33,422 nt of DNA from Vibrio amylolyticus (lineage in GTDB: Bacteria > Pseudomonadota > Gammaproteobacteria > Enterobacterales > Vibrionaceae). Below the pieces are notes generated by a model. That model searched no databases and was not told the DNA's origin. It worked only from the letters and a program-made list of their open reading frames with translations. The stretch covers positions 1-33,422 of the forward strand of contig NZ_JAJHVV010000021.1 of the NCBI RefSeq assembly GCF_023145695.1, in the 5' to 3' direction. The stretch's first letter is position 1, and each line of letters starts with the position of its first letter. Position numbers and translations under genes: made by a program. Positions 15,937 through 24,964 of this stretch are shown here, piece after piece.

Positions 15937-17349
15937 TCACTTCTCATTTTCTATTAAGTTATTCATCCACTTCTTGCTTTTTATCCGATGAAGTGAGCCA
16001 AACCATTTGACCACTTCTTCGGTTAGAAATAGAAGATAGATCCATTGAGGCTCCATGCCTAAATACAACGCCGCAATTGCAGCAAACGGGATACCGATAA
16101 TCCATTGAGCCACTAAATCTTGATACAAGCAGAACTTAACATCGCCACCCGCTCTTAAGATCCCATTAATTGCCATCATCGGAATCGAGCGAATAACAAT
16201 ACCGATACTCAATATCAAAATAAACAACTCTGAGAGTTCTCGGGTTTCATCCGTTAGAGCGCTAAACGCATCGAGTACGAGGTCATGAACCAAGAATAGC
16301 CCAATCGAAACGAAGATACTGACGACAAAATTAACCATAAGCAGTGCGATAGCTTGGTAATAAACGGCGTCATACTCTTTGGCTCCCAACTGATTCCCTA
16401 CAATCACCGCAGCTGCGCTCGACATACCAATCATCAATGCTAACGAGATTGACTCAACTGGCGTCATAACCGACAAGGCAGCTAACCCCTGCACGCCTGA
16501 CTGCCCCATAATTGCGTGATAAACAAAGAGTCCACCAGCCCAAGCTAGAAAGTTAAACGTAGTCGGTAGCGATAGTTTAAGAAATCGACTGACTTTAATC
16601 CAATCAAGCACTGATTTTAGATCTTCAATACCAAACGCCAAGAGGTGTTTTTTTAAGTATAAAAAGCCATAAAGCGTTGCAACCTCTATGGCGCCACTTA
16701 GTACCGTAGCAATCGCTGCCCCTTTAATGCCCATTGCAGGGAAACCAAGATGACCAAAGATCAACACCCAGTTTAAGAAGATATTTGAAGCAATACCAAT
16801 ACCACTAAAAAACGTGCTGATACCGGGTTTATGCACAGCTCTAAGACCCACAGACATACTCGCCACGCAAGCTACGGCTAACATGCTCACCGATGCGATA
16901 GTCAGATATTCACTACCGAGCTGATTAATAATCTCAGAGTCTGTCGTTAGCCCCATAATTTGGCTAGGAATTAAAATAAAGATTAGCGCCGTCAAGACAG
17001 CGAAGACACACGAAACTAACCAGGTTAACGCGGTGCTTTCCGTTACACCCTTTTTGTCCCCTGCTCCCCAATACTGCGCGGTTAATAACGCTCCGCCAGT
17101 CGTGACCCCAACAATCATAATCGTCGTAACAAACGTCGCTCTCGCCGCAACGCCAACCGCTGCAATTTCAGCCTCACCTAACTGGCCAAGCATAAGCACA
17201 TCAACCAACCCACGACTTGAGAACATAATACTTTGTAATGTAATTGGCAGAGCAATGGCGACGAGTTGACGAAAAAAGCCATTGCTTGTATGTAAGCGTA
17301 TTTGAGAGATTAGCGACAAATTTGTCACCTCAGTAGGTTGAATGAACAA
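15937..17349 (-). CDS. MATE-family multidrug efflux transporter
   Basis: The 470-residue protein has 12 predicted helices in two homologous halves, starting near QLVAIALPITLQSIM, with DVLMLGQLGEAEIAAVGVAAR in the first half and ESISLALMIGMSSAAAVIVGNQLGA in the second, both diagnostic for MATE (NorM/DinF) exporters. These expel cationic drugs in exchange for Na+ or H+. The longest frame begins with TTG at 17349 and no good Shine-Dalgarno is visible; GTG at codon 8 is an alternative, while the first ATG (codon 42) would cut into helix 1. It diverges from the SDR gene across 84 bases. Confidence 0.9.
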   Translation of the reverse strand: MFIQPTEVTNLSLISQIRLHTSNGFFRQLVAIALPITLQSIMFSSRGLVDVLMLGQLGEAEIAAVGVAARATFVTTIMIVGVTTGGALLTAQYWGAGDKKGVTESTALTWLVSCVFAVLTALIFILIPSQIMGLTTDSEIINQLGSEYLTIASVSMLAVACVASMSVGLRAVHKPGISTFFSGIGIASNIFLNWVLIFGHLGFPAMGIKGAAIATVLSGAIEVATLYGFLYLKKHLLAFGIEDLKSVLDWIKVSRFLKLSLPTTFNFLAWAGGLFVYHAIMGQSGVQGLAALSVMTPVESISLALMIGMSSAAAVIVGNQLGAKEYDAVYYQAIALLMVNFVVSIFVSIGLFLVHDLVLDAFSALTDETRELSELFILILSIGIVIRSIPMMAINGILRAGGDVKFCLYQDLVAQWIIGIPFAAIAALYLGMEPQWIYLLFLTEEVVKWFGSLHRIKSKKWMNNLIENEK

Positions 17350-17433
17350 TAGATCAATGGGTTATAGTATACTGTTAAGATAAATAGTCGACCATACCTA
17401 TTCTAAGTGTGTCGAAAGTCATAAAGGGATTTT

Positions 17434-18888
17434 ATGAAAAAAGTATTGGTACTTGGTGCATCTGGTTATGTCGGCTCTCAACTTCTTCCTATGTTACTCA
17501 ATCAAGATTACAGCGTAACAGCAGCGACACGTCACTTAGATTATTTACAAGCCCGAGTATCGCCCCACCCTAACCTAGATTTCACTTATTTGGATCTTGC
17601 CGACCTTGAGAGCACAAGAAAACTCATTCCTCAGTTTGACCTTATCTATTTTCTTGTTCATGGTATGGCGGTAGGACATGACTTCATCGACTATGAGCTT
17701 TCTTTAGCTGAAAACTTTAAAACCGCGCTATCAGAAAGCAACGCAAAACAAGTCATCTACTTAAGCGCATTACAGCCAAAAGACGGTCACTCTGAACACT
17801 TAGACGCAAGACGACAAACCGGCAACATTCTTAGGCAAACACACGTTCCCATTACTGAATTACGAGCGGGGGTTATTATAGGCCCGGGTTCCGCCGCGTT
17901 TGAGATAATGCGAGATTTCGTCTACAACCTACCCATTATGGTCGCGCCTAAATGGGTTGATTCAAAAGCTAACCCTATTGCGCTAGAAAACCTTAATCAC
18001 TATTTACTCGAAATGGCGAAGGAAGCACCATGCGATCATCGTCTATTCTCCGCTGGTGGGCCTGATGTACTCTCCTATCGTGAACAATTTAGAACTATCT
18101 GTGGCATTGTCGGTAAGCCCTTTCGGCTCTGGTCTACCTCTTTTCTCACACCTAAACTCGCCTCTCACTGGCTAGGCTTAGTAACCTCTGTTCCTAGCAA
18201 TATTGGCCGTGCACTATTAGATGGGTTAGCTCATGACTATGTGTCTGATTCAAACGATATACACAAGCACTATCCTCAAGAATTAATCCCTTATCGACAA
18301 GCGGTCAAAACGGCAATCGAAGAGGAAGGGACATTTGTACGAAGCAATGTATGGGGGTTTGAACCTGAAGCACTCAACCGTTGGCAACCCGGCTATGGCT
18401 ACTATGCAAAACAAGCAGGGGCTAGCATTAAAACCACACTCACTTCAGAGCAGATCTGGGCAATTGCAAAGCAGATAGGCAGCCGAAAAGAAGGTTATTT
18501 CTTTGCCAACATTCTGTGGCGAATAAGAGAGTGGCTCGATATATTTTTAGGAGGCGGAATACCAAAGCGCCGCGAACCAGAAGGCCCTGAACTCAAAGTC
18601 GGCGATCATATCGATTCTTGGAAAGTCATTCGCTGTGAACCGAACCACTTCCTATCTTTGTTTTTTGGTATGCGAGGGCCAGGGTTAGGCCGGTTAGAAA
18701 TTTCAATCTCAGATTCAGGAGATGAACGAGAGCTTACTGTTACTGCCTGGTGGCACCCTCAAGGCTTTTTAGGACTGCTCTACTGGTTTGCAATGATGCC
18801 CGCTCACCTATTCATTTTCAAAGGTATGGTGAAAGCGATAGTAGATAAAGCGAAAGTAGAAAAAGCCCAAACTGATGGTGAGGGATAA
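17434..18888 (+). CDS. SDR-family NAD(P)-binding oxidoreductase with DUF2867 domain
   Basis: The 484-residue protein has an atypical short-chain dehydrogenase domain at residues about 1-300. It starts with the nucleotide-binding motif GASGYVGSQ (8-16), followed by YLDLADLEST and VIYLSALQP. Residues about 330-475 match DUF2867 (SRKEGYFFANILWRIREWLD, then GDHIDSWKVIRCEPNHFLSLFFGMRGPGLG and VTAWWHPQGFLGLLYWF), a domain often fused to such SDR modules. The substrate is unknown. AAAGGGA lies upstream of ATG. The gene is monocistronic, divergent from the MATE exporter and convergent with the DUF2913 gene. Confidence 0.88.
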   Translation: MKKVLVLGASGYVGSQLLPMLLNQDYSVTAATRHLDYLQARVSPHPNLDFTYLDLADLESTRKLIPQFDLIYFLVHGMAVGHDFIDYELSLAENFKTALSESNAKQVIYLSALQPKDGHSEHLDARRQTGNILRQTHVPITELRAGVIIGPGSAAFEIMRDFVYNLPIMVAPKWVDSKANPIALENLNHYLLEMAKEAPCDHRLFSAGGPDVLSYREQFRTICGIVGKPFRLWSTSFLTPKLASHWLGLVTSVPSNIGRALLDGLAHDYVSDSNDIHKHYPQELIPYRQAVKTAIEEEGTFVRSNVWGFEPEALNRWQPGYGYYAKQAGASIKTTLTSEQIWAIAKQIGSRKEGYFFANILWRIREWLDIFLGGGIPKRREPEGPELKVGDHIDSWKVIRCEPNHFLSLFFGMRGPGLGRLEISISDSGDERELTVTAWWHPQGFLGLLYWFAMMPAHLFIFKGMVKAIVDKAKVEKAQTDGEG

Positions 18889-18984
18889 CAATACACCGAG
18901 TAACTTAAATCAATGGCACTAGTCGATTGAAATGAGTAACTCAGTGTACATTATAAATAGCTATTCAATGATGACTAAAGACCA

Positions 18985-19647
18985 TCAATCAATGTTCAAA
19001 TTCAGTGGAATTTCAGCTAACTGGTTACCTTGATTGTTTGGGTAGATGATGTATTCGCCATGGTATTTAACCACCGACTTATAATCGGTCACTTTATGAA
19101 CCATAAAGCCTTCTTCCGCGGCTTTCTCGATAAACTCTGCGTGGTGGCCTCGAACAAACCAATGCATCGGCTTTGAAAGGCGCTCACCATCAAAACAGTC
19201 ATCACACTGATCAGCACATAAAGCTAGTGAGCTATGACCATCAGTAAAGATTTGAACCTTGCCACCACCGAGTAAAGGTTCAGAAGTCGATACATCCCAG
19301 TTTTGTGCAATCATCAGATCCAGAAATTTTTCAATATCGCTGTCTTTGATCTCATCGCCTTTTTCATTCTCAGAAAAGAATTGAGCATAGAAAACAGAGA
19401 TGCGCTTAAAGATGAACGGCAACCCTGCGTTATTACCTTTCGAACGCCCAGACTTTTGCCAGCGCACTAGATCATCAACGACACAGCGATCAAAACGTTG
19501 TGTTTTAAGCGACTTTGTCACCCAGTGAATTAAAAAGTGATTGTTTGCTATTGGCGCGTCAGCCAGTTTTCCAGATGCATGCTCTGCATACATTTCAGAT
19601 AACGCTGAATTCACAACGTTTTGAATTTCTACAGTGTAATTTGACAC
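18985..19647 (-). CDS. DUF2913-family protein
   Basis: I chose GTG at 19647-19645, giving 220 residues. This codon overlaps the bcr stop as TAGTG and has AGGAAGAAAGG just upstream; the longer frame to 19725 would overlap bcr by 79 bases. The segment NHFLIHWVTKSLKTQRFDRC, followed by VVDDLVRWQKSGRSKGNNAGL, agrees with DUF2913, a family I know mainly from vibrios and some enteric bacteria, with no established function. The C-terminal half includes Cys-rich ALCADQCDDCFDG and a His-rich segment HWFVRGHHAEF, which could bind metal, though that is only a guess. No signal peptide or membrane segment, so cytoplasmic. Coupling to bcr suggests coexpression. Confidence 0.75.
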   Translation of the reverse strand: MSNYTVEIQNVVNSALSEMYAEHASGKLADAPIANNHFLIHWVTKSLKTQRFDRCVVDDLVRWQKSGRSKGNNAGLPFIFKRISVFYAQFFSENEKGDEIKDSDIEKFLDLMIAQNWDVSTSEPLLGGGKVQIFTDGHSSLALCADQCDDCFDGERLSKPMHWFVRGHHAEFIEKAAEEGFMVHKVTDYKSVVKYHGEYIIYPNNQGNQLAEIPLNLNID

Positions 19648-20855
19648 TATGCCTTTCTTCCTAATGTCCAATAAAATACGATCGACAGCACTGAACAAGC
19701 TGTCATAACTAAAATCATAGGCCAAACAACGTCACTCGGCATGGCTGCGACAATCGCGCCAATAACGGAACCCGTACCAAACCTTAACGTCCCAGCGAGT
19801 GAGGATGCTGTTCCCGCCATATTCGGATAGCCGCTTAATAATAACCCCATAGAGTTACTGCCAATTGTTGAAATCGTTCCGATGAACATCACAACAAACG
19901 GTACTGTTCCCCACAAACCTAAATCAAGAACCCAACCCGTAAATAGGCCGATACCCGCAACAAGCTGAATGAGTAGCCCAATGCGCATCATGGTGTGAGA
20001 GCCTAGCCTTTTCACCAGACGACCGTTAATTGCCGTCATAATGATCATGGCGACAATATTTAACCCAAACAGATAACCAAACTGGTCTGGGCGAACGCCA
20101 TAAATATCTATATATACAAAAGCGCCAGCGGTTAAGAAAGCAAACATACCCGAAAACGAAAATGCCCCTGCGAATATAAGGCCCATAGCAGTTAGGTTTT
20201 TAAACAGCCCCATATAATTACGCAGCGTAGTGCCTAAGCGAAGCGGATGGCGTTTCTCTTCCGGCAATGTCTCTGGTATTTTCCACATCACCAGACATAT
20301 CACGATAACGGCGAAGCCAGCCAGTACCCAAAATATAGACCGCCAGCCAAACCAAATTGCCAGATAGCCACCGATCATAGGCGCAAGTAATGGAGCGACT
20401 GTCATCACTAGCGTAACAAACGACATGGCACGCGCGAAGTCCTCTCGATCAAACATATCACGCACGACAGCTTGAATCACAACCGCGGCAGCAGCCCCAG
20501 CAAAGCCTTGAGCACAGCGAACATAGGTTAATGCATCAATACCGGTTGTCGTTGCACTGATAACAGCAGCAATAGCAAAGAAAAGTACGCCAATAAGAAG
20601 AACGGGCCGACGACCAAAGCTGTCAGCAAAAGGACCATGAAAAAGCTGCCCGATTGCAAACCCAGCCGTGTAAGCCGTAAGAGTAAATTGAACCTCGCCC
20701 GCAGTTACACCGAGATCGTTAGCAATAGAAGGCATTGCTGGCAAGTACATATCAATGGCAAGCGGTGTTAAAGCACCAATTGCACCGAGTACCGCGAAGA
20801 GTAAGAAGCCAATCTGTTGGTTATTAACTGATGTAGATATCGTATTATGCGTCAT
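19647..20855 (-). CDS. bcr: Bcr/CflA-family drug efflux MFS transporter
   Basis: The 402-residue protein has 12 helices of the major facilitator superfamily (drug:H+ antiporter-1, Bcr/CflA type). Diagnostic segments are LTPLAIDMYLPAMPSIA in helix 1, the motif A loop GPFADSFGRRPVLLIG, RCAQGFAGAAAAVVIQAVVRDMF in helix 4 and MTVAPLLAPMIGGYLAIWFGWRSIFWV in helices 5-6. It would export bicyclomycin-like or other drugs, or dipeptides. In E. coli bcr also lies beside rsuA, which supports the symbol. The ribosome binding site before ATG 20855 is weak. The upstream 209 bases carry repeated TTCCAA/TTGGAA half-sites. Confidence 0.9.
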   Translation of the reverse strand: MTHNTISTSVNNQQIGFLLFAVLGAIGALTPLAIDMYLPAMPSIANDLGVTAGEVQFTLTAYTAGFAIGQLFHGPFADSFGRRPVLLIGVLFFAIAAVISATTTGIDALTYVRCAQGFAGAAAAVVIQAVVRDMFDREDFARAMSFVTLVMTVAPLLAPMIGGYLAIWFGWRSIFWVLAGFAVIVICLVMWKIPETLPEEKRHPLRLGTTLRNYMGLFKNLTAMGLIFAGAFSFSGMFAFLTAGAFVYIDIYGVRPDQFGYLFGLNIVAMIIMTAINGRLVKRLGSHTMMRIGLLIQLVAGIGLFTGWVLDLGLWGTVPFVVMFIGTISTIGSNSMGLLLSGYPNMAGTASSLAGTLRFGTGSVIGAIVAAMPSDVVWPMILVMTACSVLSIVFYWTLGRKA

Positions 20856-20892
20856 TAATTATCTAGTTTGTTGCAGGTTTTGTCGTAGATTC

Positions 20893-21027
20893 TTCCAAAC
20901 TCTTAAGAAAACCCAAGACAAAATCTAAATTCTACCGAATACTCAATAGTAACGGTTAAACGCACAAAGGCGAGTTCCAATTTGGAAATAAAGTAATTCC
21001 AAAAGGTATTATTAATTCCTATTGGAA
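20893..21027. promoter_or_regulatory. Cluster of TTCCAA/TTGGAA half-sites upstream of bcr
   Basis: Five half-sites lie between rsuA and bcr: TTCCAA at 20893-20898, the palindrome TTCCAA-T-TTGGAA at 20975-20987, TTCCAA at 20997-21002 and TTGGAA at 21022-21027. Such clustering of one hexamer in alternating orientation suggests an operator. Which regulator binds it is unknown. Confidence 0.4.
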
Positions 21028-21064
21028 CCACTCATTCGAAGATAAGAAGCTTAAGCGACGAACG

Positions 21065-21760
21065 CTATTTCCAGATAGAATTCACTTCTTCTTCAGTCAG
21101 ATAGCGATACTCACCAAGCTCTAAAGACTCATCCATTTCAATCTCACCGATTTTTTCACGGTGAAGGGCTTCAACTCTATTACCCAATGCTGCAAACATG
21201 CGCTTCACTTGGTGGTACTTTCCTTCATGAATAGTCAGAAGCACCTCTTTCTCTGCGCGAACGTCTAGGTGAGCCGGTAACGTTAACCCATCCTCACTTT
21301 TCAGCTGAATGCCTTGTTTAAACTTCTCTACATAATCCTCTTCAACAGGCTCATCAAGCCATACGCGATAGGTCTTTTCACACTTATGCTTCGGTGATGT
21401 AATACGGTGCGACCATTGACCATCATCCGTAATCAAAACCAAGCCTGTCGTATCAACATCTAGGCGACCTGCAAAATGAAGCCGGTCCATTTTGATTTCA
21501 TCAATCAGTTCAAATGCTGTTGGATTTGTACCATCTTCATGCGAGCAGACAAAACCTTCTGGCTTATAAAGCATAATGTAACGAGGTCCAGATAACTTAA
21601 GCTGATTGCCCTGCCATTCAACCACAGACTCTTCTGTTACGTGTGAAGCGGCTCTTTTTTCCATCGCACCATCTACGATAACTTGTTTTGAACGTAGGAT
21701 CTGGTGAGCTTCTTTTCTGGTCACACCTAAAGTGTCACATAAAAATTTATCTAAACGCAT
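21065..21760 (-). CDS. rsuA: 16S rRNA pseudouridine(516) synthase RsuA
   Basis: The protein has 231 residues from ATG 21760, preceded by TGAGG; the longer frame to 21811 adds 17 residues absent in the family. Residues 1-58 form an S4 RNA-binding domain (MRLDKFLCDTLGVTRKEAHQ). The catalytic domain has GRLDVDTTGLVLITDDG (98-114) with the nucleophilic Asp, the KTYRVWLDEP segment and EGKYHQVKRMFAALGN. RsuA isomerises U516 of 16S rRNA during 30S assembly. The neighbourhood bcr-rsuA-radD agrees with E. coli, except for the sulfatase and LysR genes inserted here. Confidence 0.95.
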   Translation of the reverse strand: MRLDKFLCDTLGVTRKEAHQILRSKQVIVDGAMEKRAASHVTEESVVEWQGNQLKLSGPRYIMLYKPEGFVCSHEDGTNPTAFELIDEIKMDRLHFAGRLDVDTTGLVLITDDGQWSHRITSPKHKCEKTYRVWLDEPVEEDYVEKFKQGIQLKSEDGLTLPAHLDVRAEKEVLLTIHEGKYHQVKRMFAALGNRVEALHREKIGEIEMDESLELGEYRYLTEEEVNSIWK

Positions 21761-21835
21761 GTTGGCCTCATTTGAGCGAAATCGCGCGCAGTATACATGG
21801 AATTTGTACAACAGTGAGTATCGGCCGAAAATTTA

Positions 21836-22741
21836 TTACCCTTCTACCCAAGCTTTTCTTACGATATCTCGCAGCCATTTGTTCGCGGGGTTATTGCTGA
21901 TTTTCTTGGGCCAGTGCAGCCAGACCGTAATATTATTGATTTCAAACGGAACCGGAAGAATGTCTATAGGCAGTGTTTTTTGTAGATCTTGTGCTAATCG
22001 TTTCGGGCAAATACCTAACGCATCACTGCTTGCCAAAGTATGTATCATCGAATAGAGCGAATTATGTTCACTATGTGTCTTACGCTGGGGCAGAGCCCGC
22101 TTTGCAAGCGTATCTGCTGCTCTATTATTCCAACGGCGTAAATTGAGCTTGACATGTGACTCTGCCATGTAATCTTCAAACCTCAAAGGCAGCTTCACTC
22201 TTGGGTGATTCTTTCTCGCTACACAACAAATTTCCTCTTCATAGATAATTTCAGAATTGATACCCGCCAAACTTGGCAATACATAATCCAATGCCAAATC
22301 AACTTCTCCACTCATCAACAAGTCATAGATCTGTTCATCTTCCGCAGGAGGTGCAATACAAATAATTTGGCAATTCGTATCATTCTCTTTATCTAACCGT
22401 GCAACAAAGGCAGACATATAGATGTCTGGTACCAAGACCCGAAAAGTACGTTTAGACTCATAAGGATCAAATTTTTCATAGCTCGATAAGCTCTGTTCAA
22501 TGTCCATATAAGGTATGGCTATTTGCTTATAGAAATCATGTGCGACAAATGTCGGTTCAACCCCTATATTTGTTCTCTGAAAGAGTGTTTCAGACAGCTG
22601 TGCATTTAACCGTTTAATTGCGTGACTCACCGCTGATGGGGTTAGGTCTAATACTTCTGCTGATTGTGAATAAGAATGAGTTTTGTAAACGCTGAGAAAC
22701 ACTCGTAATAGATTAAAATCAAAATGGTTACTTTTTGGCAT
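21836..22741 (-). CDS. LysR-family transcriptional regulator
   Basis: The protein has 301 residues from ATG 22741; the longer frame begins at TTG. Residues about 5-64 are a LysR winged helix-turn-helix (FDFNLLRVFLSVYKTHSYSQ, then AEVLDLTPSAVSHAIKRLNAQ), and residues 90-290 are a substrate-binding-like effector domain. The effector is not identifiable from the sequence. It lies downstream of the alkylsulfatase operon on the same strand, separated by a terminator. It may control that operon through the palindromes at 25542-25570, but LysR proteins often act divergently, so this is only inference. Confidence 0.92.
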   Translation of the reverse strand: MPKSNHFDFNLLRVFLSVYKTHSYSQSAEVLDLTPSAVSHAIKRLNAQLSETLFQRTNIGVEPTFVAHDFYKQIAIPYMDIEQSLSSYEKFDPYESKRTFRVLVPDIYMSAFVARLDKENDTNCQIICIAPPAEDEQIYDLLMSGEVDLALDYVLPSLAGINSEIIYEEEICCVARKNHPRVKLPLRFEDYMAESHVKLNLRRWNNRAADTLAKRALPQRKTHSEHNSLYSMIHTLASSDALGICPKRLAQDLQKTLPIDILPVPFEINNITVWLHWPKKISNNPANKWLRDIVRKAWVEG

Positions 22742-22807
22742 CGAACCATAACCCTTATTCAAATACGTTGGAATTCAATGTATCACCAAAGTATTGCAAC
22801 AACAAAA

Positions 22808-22833
22808 AAGCCTCGGGATACCTTCCGAGGCTT
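22808..22833 (-). terminator. Terminator of the alkylsulfatase operon
   Basis: AAGCCTCGG pairs with CCGAGGCTT around an eight-base loop, and on the minus strand a run of T follows. It lies about 50 bases beyond the alkylsulfatase stop and just before the lysR start. Confidence 0.88.
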
Positions 22834-22880
22834 AACACTGTGCGCTTAACGTTTACTTACTTCACGCAAATTAACTCCAA

Positions 22881-24935
22881 TTATCGGTTAATTGGTGATA
22901 CACCTGTCTTCGACTTACCAAAGCTGTACTCTGAATGGTCTTGTGGCAACGCCATCTTGAACCAGAATTTAAAGTCATCAAGGTAACCCGTTAGCTGACC
23001 AACTTTACTCAAATCACCTTTCACTGTTGCTTTACCTTCTTTAAGAAGCTCTTGCAGCGTTGTTTGCTGTAGCAACATCAAAGTGATGTCTGAACGGTTA
23101 ACGGTTAGCGTAAAGTCTGGGTTTGGAACATCAAAACCTTCAATATTGCTCATGCGACCATTTGAGGCTTCTATTGCGTATTTTGCATCTTCATCAGGGA
23201 TCACTAGGTTTGCATTCATTACGAACCCATCCATTGCGGCTTGCGGGCCATTAAATCGAACGCCCATGAAGTTTAAGAAGTCACGTGTTGGCATCGCTTG
23301 AATTACGTCTGGTGTAATGGCTTTTGTTGATTGCACTTCAACAATACCATTACGTAACTCTGCCGCACCAGCTAGGAACACGTTACGCTCACCAGAAGAC
23401 TCTGATTGGTAACCTAATTGTTCAAAACAGTCAGCTTGTAAGTAACGTGCTTGCATGTTTTCTGGGTCAGCAAAGACAACATTGTTTACAACAGTTGCAC
23501 ACCAACGGAACTCGCCATTTTCGAATGCTTTTTTACCTTCCGCAAGAATCGCCTCTTCACCCATCATCTCTGTATATTTTGTTGCTTGATCAACAGAGTT
23601 TAAGTGCAATAAAGTCGCTGGGTTCATATCAAAGTAACCGATGTACTTATTCGCAACTGCTTTAGCATTACGGTGGTATGAACCGTGGTAACCACGAGTA
23701 TACCATTGGTCAGCAAGCGGCTTAGGCACAAAGAACTCATCCTGAATATCAGTAATGCTTACTCCGTGGTTGATTAGGCGCAGTGTTTCGTCATGTAAGT
23801 AACCATACATATCACGTTGACCACGTAAGTAGTCTTGAATATTCTCGTTGCCAAAACGTGGCCATCCGTGTGATGCAAACAATAGTTCTGCTTCATCACC
23901 AAACATGTAAAGCGCTTCGTTGATTGAATCAGCCCACTGCATAGTGTCACGTACAAATGCACCACGTAATGTGTAAACGTTGTGTAAACCTGCAACTGTT
24001 GTCTCTGCGCCCCAGTATGCTTTGTACTCTGGAATGTACGTGTTCATCTCTGACGGTGCTTCAGTATCCGGTGCGTTGTGGAACACCATTTCTAGCCCAT
24101 CAATAGTTAGCGTTTCTAGATCATCTTCAACTTGGTGAGTCGGTAGAATCAATGATAGACCACCATTAGCAACACCTTTACCAATAGCGGCATCAACTTG
24201 GCCTTTTGCACTTTTCTCGAGTGTATTACCGTATTGGTATACTACGCGACGCGCCATTACATTGCCCGCTAATACGTTTTCTGAAATAGCGAAGTCTGAG
24301 AATGCACGCGGTGCAATAATTTGAACCTCACCTGTGTCGACTTGCTCTTGGGATACAAGACCTTTTACGCCGCCGAAGTGATCACCATGAGAATGAGAGT
24401 AAACCACTGCTTTGATTGGCAACTCACGAGCTTCTTTTACATGTGTCTTAAATAGCTCATACGCTGCTGCTGCAGTTTCTGGGATGGTGAGTGGGTCAAA
24501 AACTACCCAACCATTGTCTGAACGAACAAAGCTCACCTGCGCCAAATCGTAACCACGTACTTGATAGACTTTACCTGGCATGATTTCAAATAAACCATGC
24601 TCCATATTCAGCTCTGCTTGGCGCTGCATTGATGGATGAATAGTGTCATAGTCTTCTCCTTGAAGAAGATAATCGTAGTTTCCTAGCTCCCATACCACGT
24701 TGCCGTTTGCATCTTTGATTTCCAAATCATCAACACGCGCAATAAAACCTTTTTTCGCTAAATCCCAATCTCCTTGATCAGCAAATGGTAGTGTTGTGCG
24801 AATCTCTTTTTGAAACTCAATCGTATGTGGTGTCGCCTCTTTTTGATCTGGCGTAAATGTTGGAAGTGATGCGCCAGCACTAACGGAACCAGATACAGCT
24901 GCTGTAATCAGTACGCTAAGGGTAGAAAGCTTCAT
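22881..24935 (-). CDS. Secreted alkylsulfatase, metallo-beta-lactamase fold (SdsA1/BDS1/YjcS type)
   Basis: The 684-residue protein has a signal peptide (1-20, cleavage after SGSVSA). Residues about 125-450 form a metallo-beta-lactamase domain with the zinc motif HSHGDHFGG (181-189), a second metal-ligand region (PDTEAPSEMNTYIPEYKAYWGAE) and ASHGWPRFG. Residues about 455-555 are the alkylsulfatase dimerisation domain (AEGKKAFENGEFRWCATVVN), and the C-terminal part is SCP2-like (FTLTVNRSDITLMLLQQTT). This is the architecture of class III alkylsulfatases that hydrolyse dodecyl sulfate and similar esters in the periplasm. The length fits the family. AGAGG precedes ATG 24935. The small secreted protein upstream is separated by 29 bases, so both are probably cotranscribed. 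Confidence 0.93.
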   Translation of the reverse strand: MKLSTLSVLITAAVSGSVSAGASLPTFTPDQKEATPHTIEFQKEIRTTLPFADQGDWDLAKKGFIARVDDLEIKDANGNVVWELGNYDYLLQGEDYDTIHPSMQRQAELNMEHGLFEIMPGKVYQVRGYDLAQVSFVRSDNGWVVFDPLTIPETAAAAYELFKTHVKEARELPIKAVVYSHSHGDHFGGVKGLVSQEQVDTGEVQIIAPRAFSDFAISENVLAGNVMARRVVYQYGNTLEKSAKGQVDAAIGKGVANGGLSLILPTHQVEDDLETLTIDGLEMVFHNAPDTEAPSEMNTYIPEYKAYWGAETTVAGLHNVYTLRGAFVRDTMQWADSINEALYMFGDEAELLFASHGWPRFGNENIQDYLRGQRDMYGYLHDETLRLINHGVSITDIQDEFFVPKPLADQWYTRGYHGSYHRNAKAVANKYIGYFDMNPATLLHLNSVDQATKYTEMMGEEAILAEGKKAFENGEFRWCATVVNNVVFADPENMQARYLQADCFEQLGYQSESSGERNVFLAGAAELRNGIVEVQSTKAITPDVIQAMPTRDFLNFMGVRFNGPQAAMDGFVMNANLVIPDEDAKYAIEASNGRMSNIEGFDVPNPDFTLTVNRSDITLMLLQQTTLQELLKEGKATVKGDLSKVGQLTGYLDDFKFWFKMALPQDHSEYSFGKSKTGVSPINR

Positions 24936-24964
24936 AAAAACCTCTAAATAAATGGATTATTGAA

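Noticed and set aside
18933..18943. TGAGT-A-ACTCA palindrome between the SDR and DUF2913 genes
   Set aside because: It is short, without a T-run, and lies between convergent genes, so neither a terminator nor an operator can be supported.
19648..19725. Longer N-terminus for the DUF2913 protein
   Set aside because: It would overlap bcr by 79 bases, whereas GTG 19647 has a ribosome binding site and a TAGTG junction.
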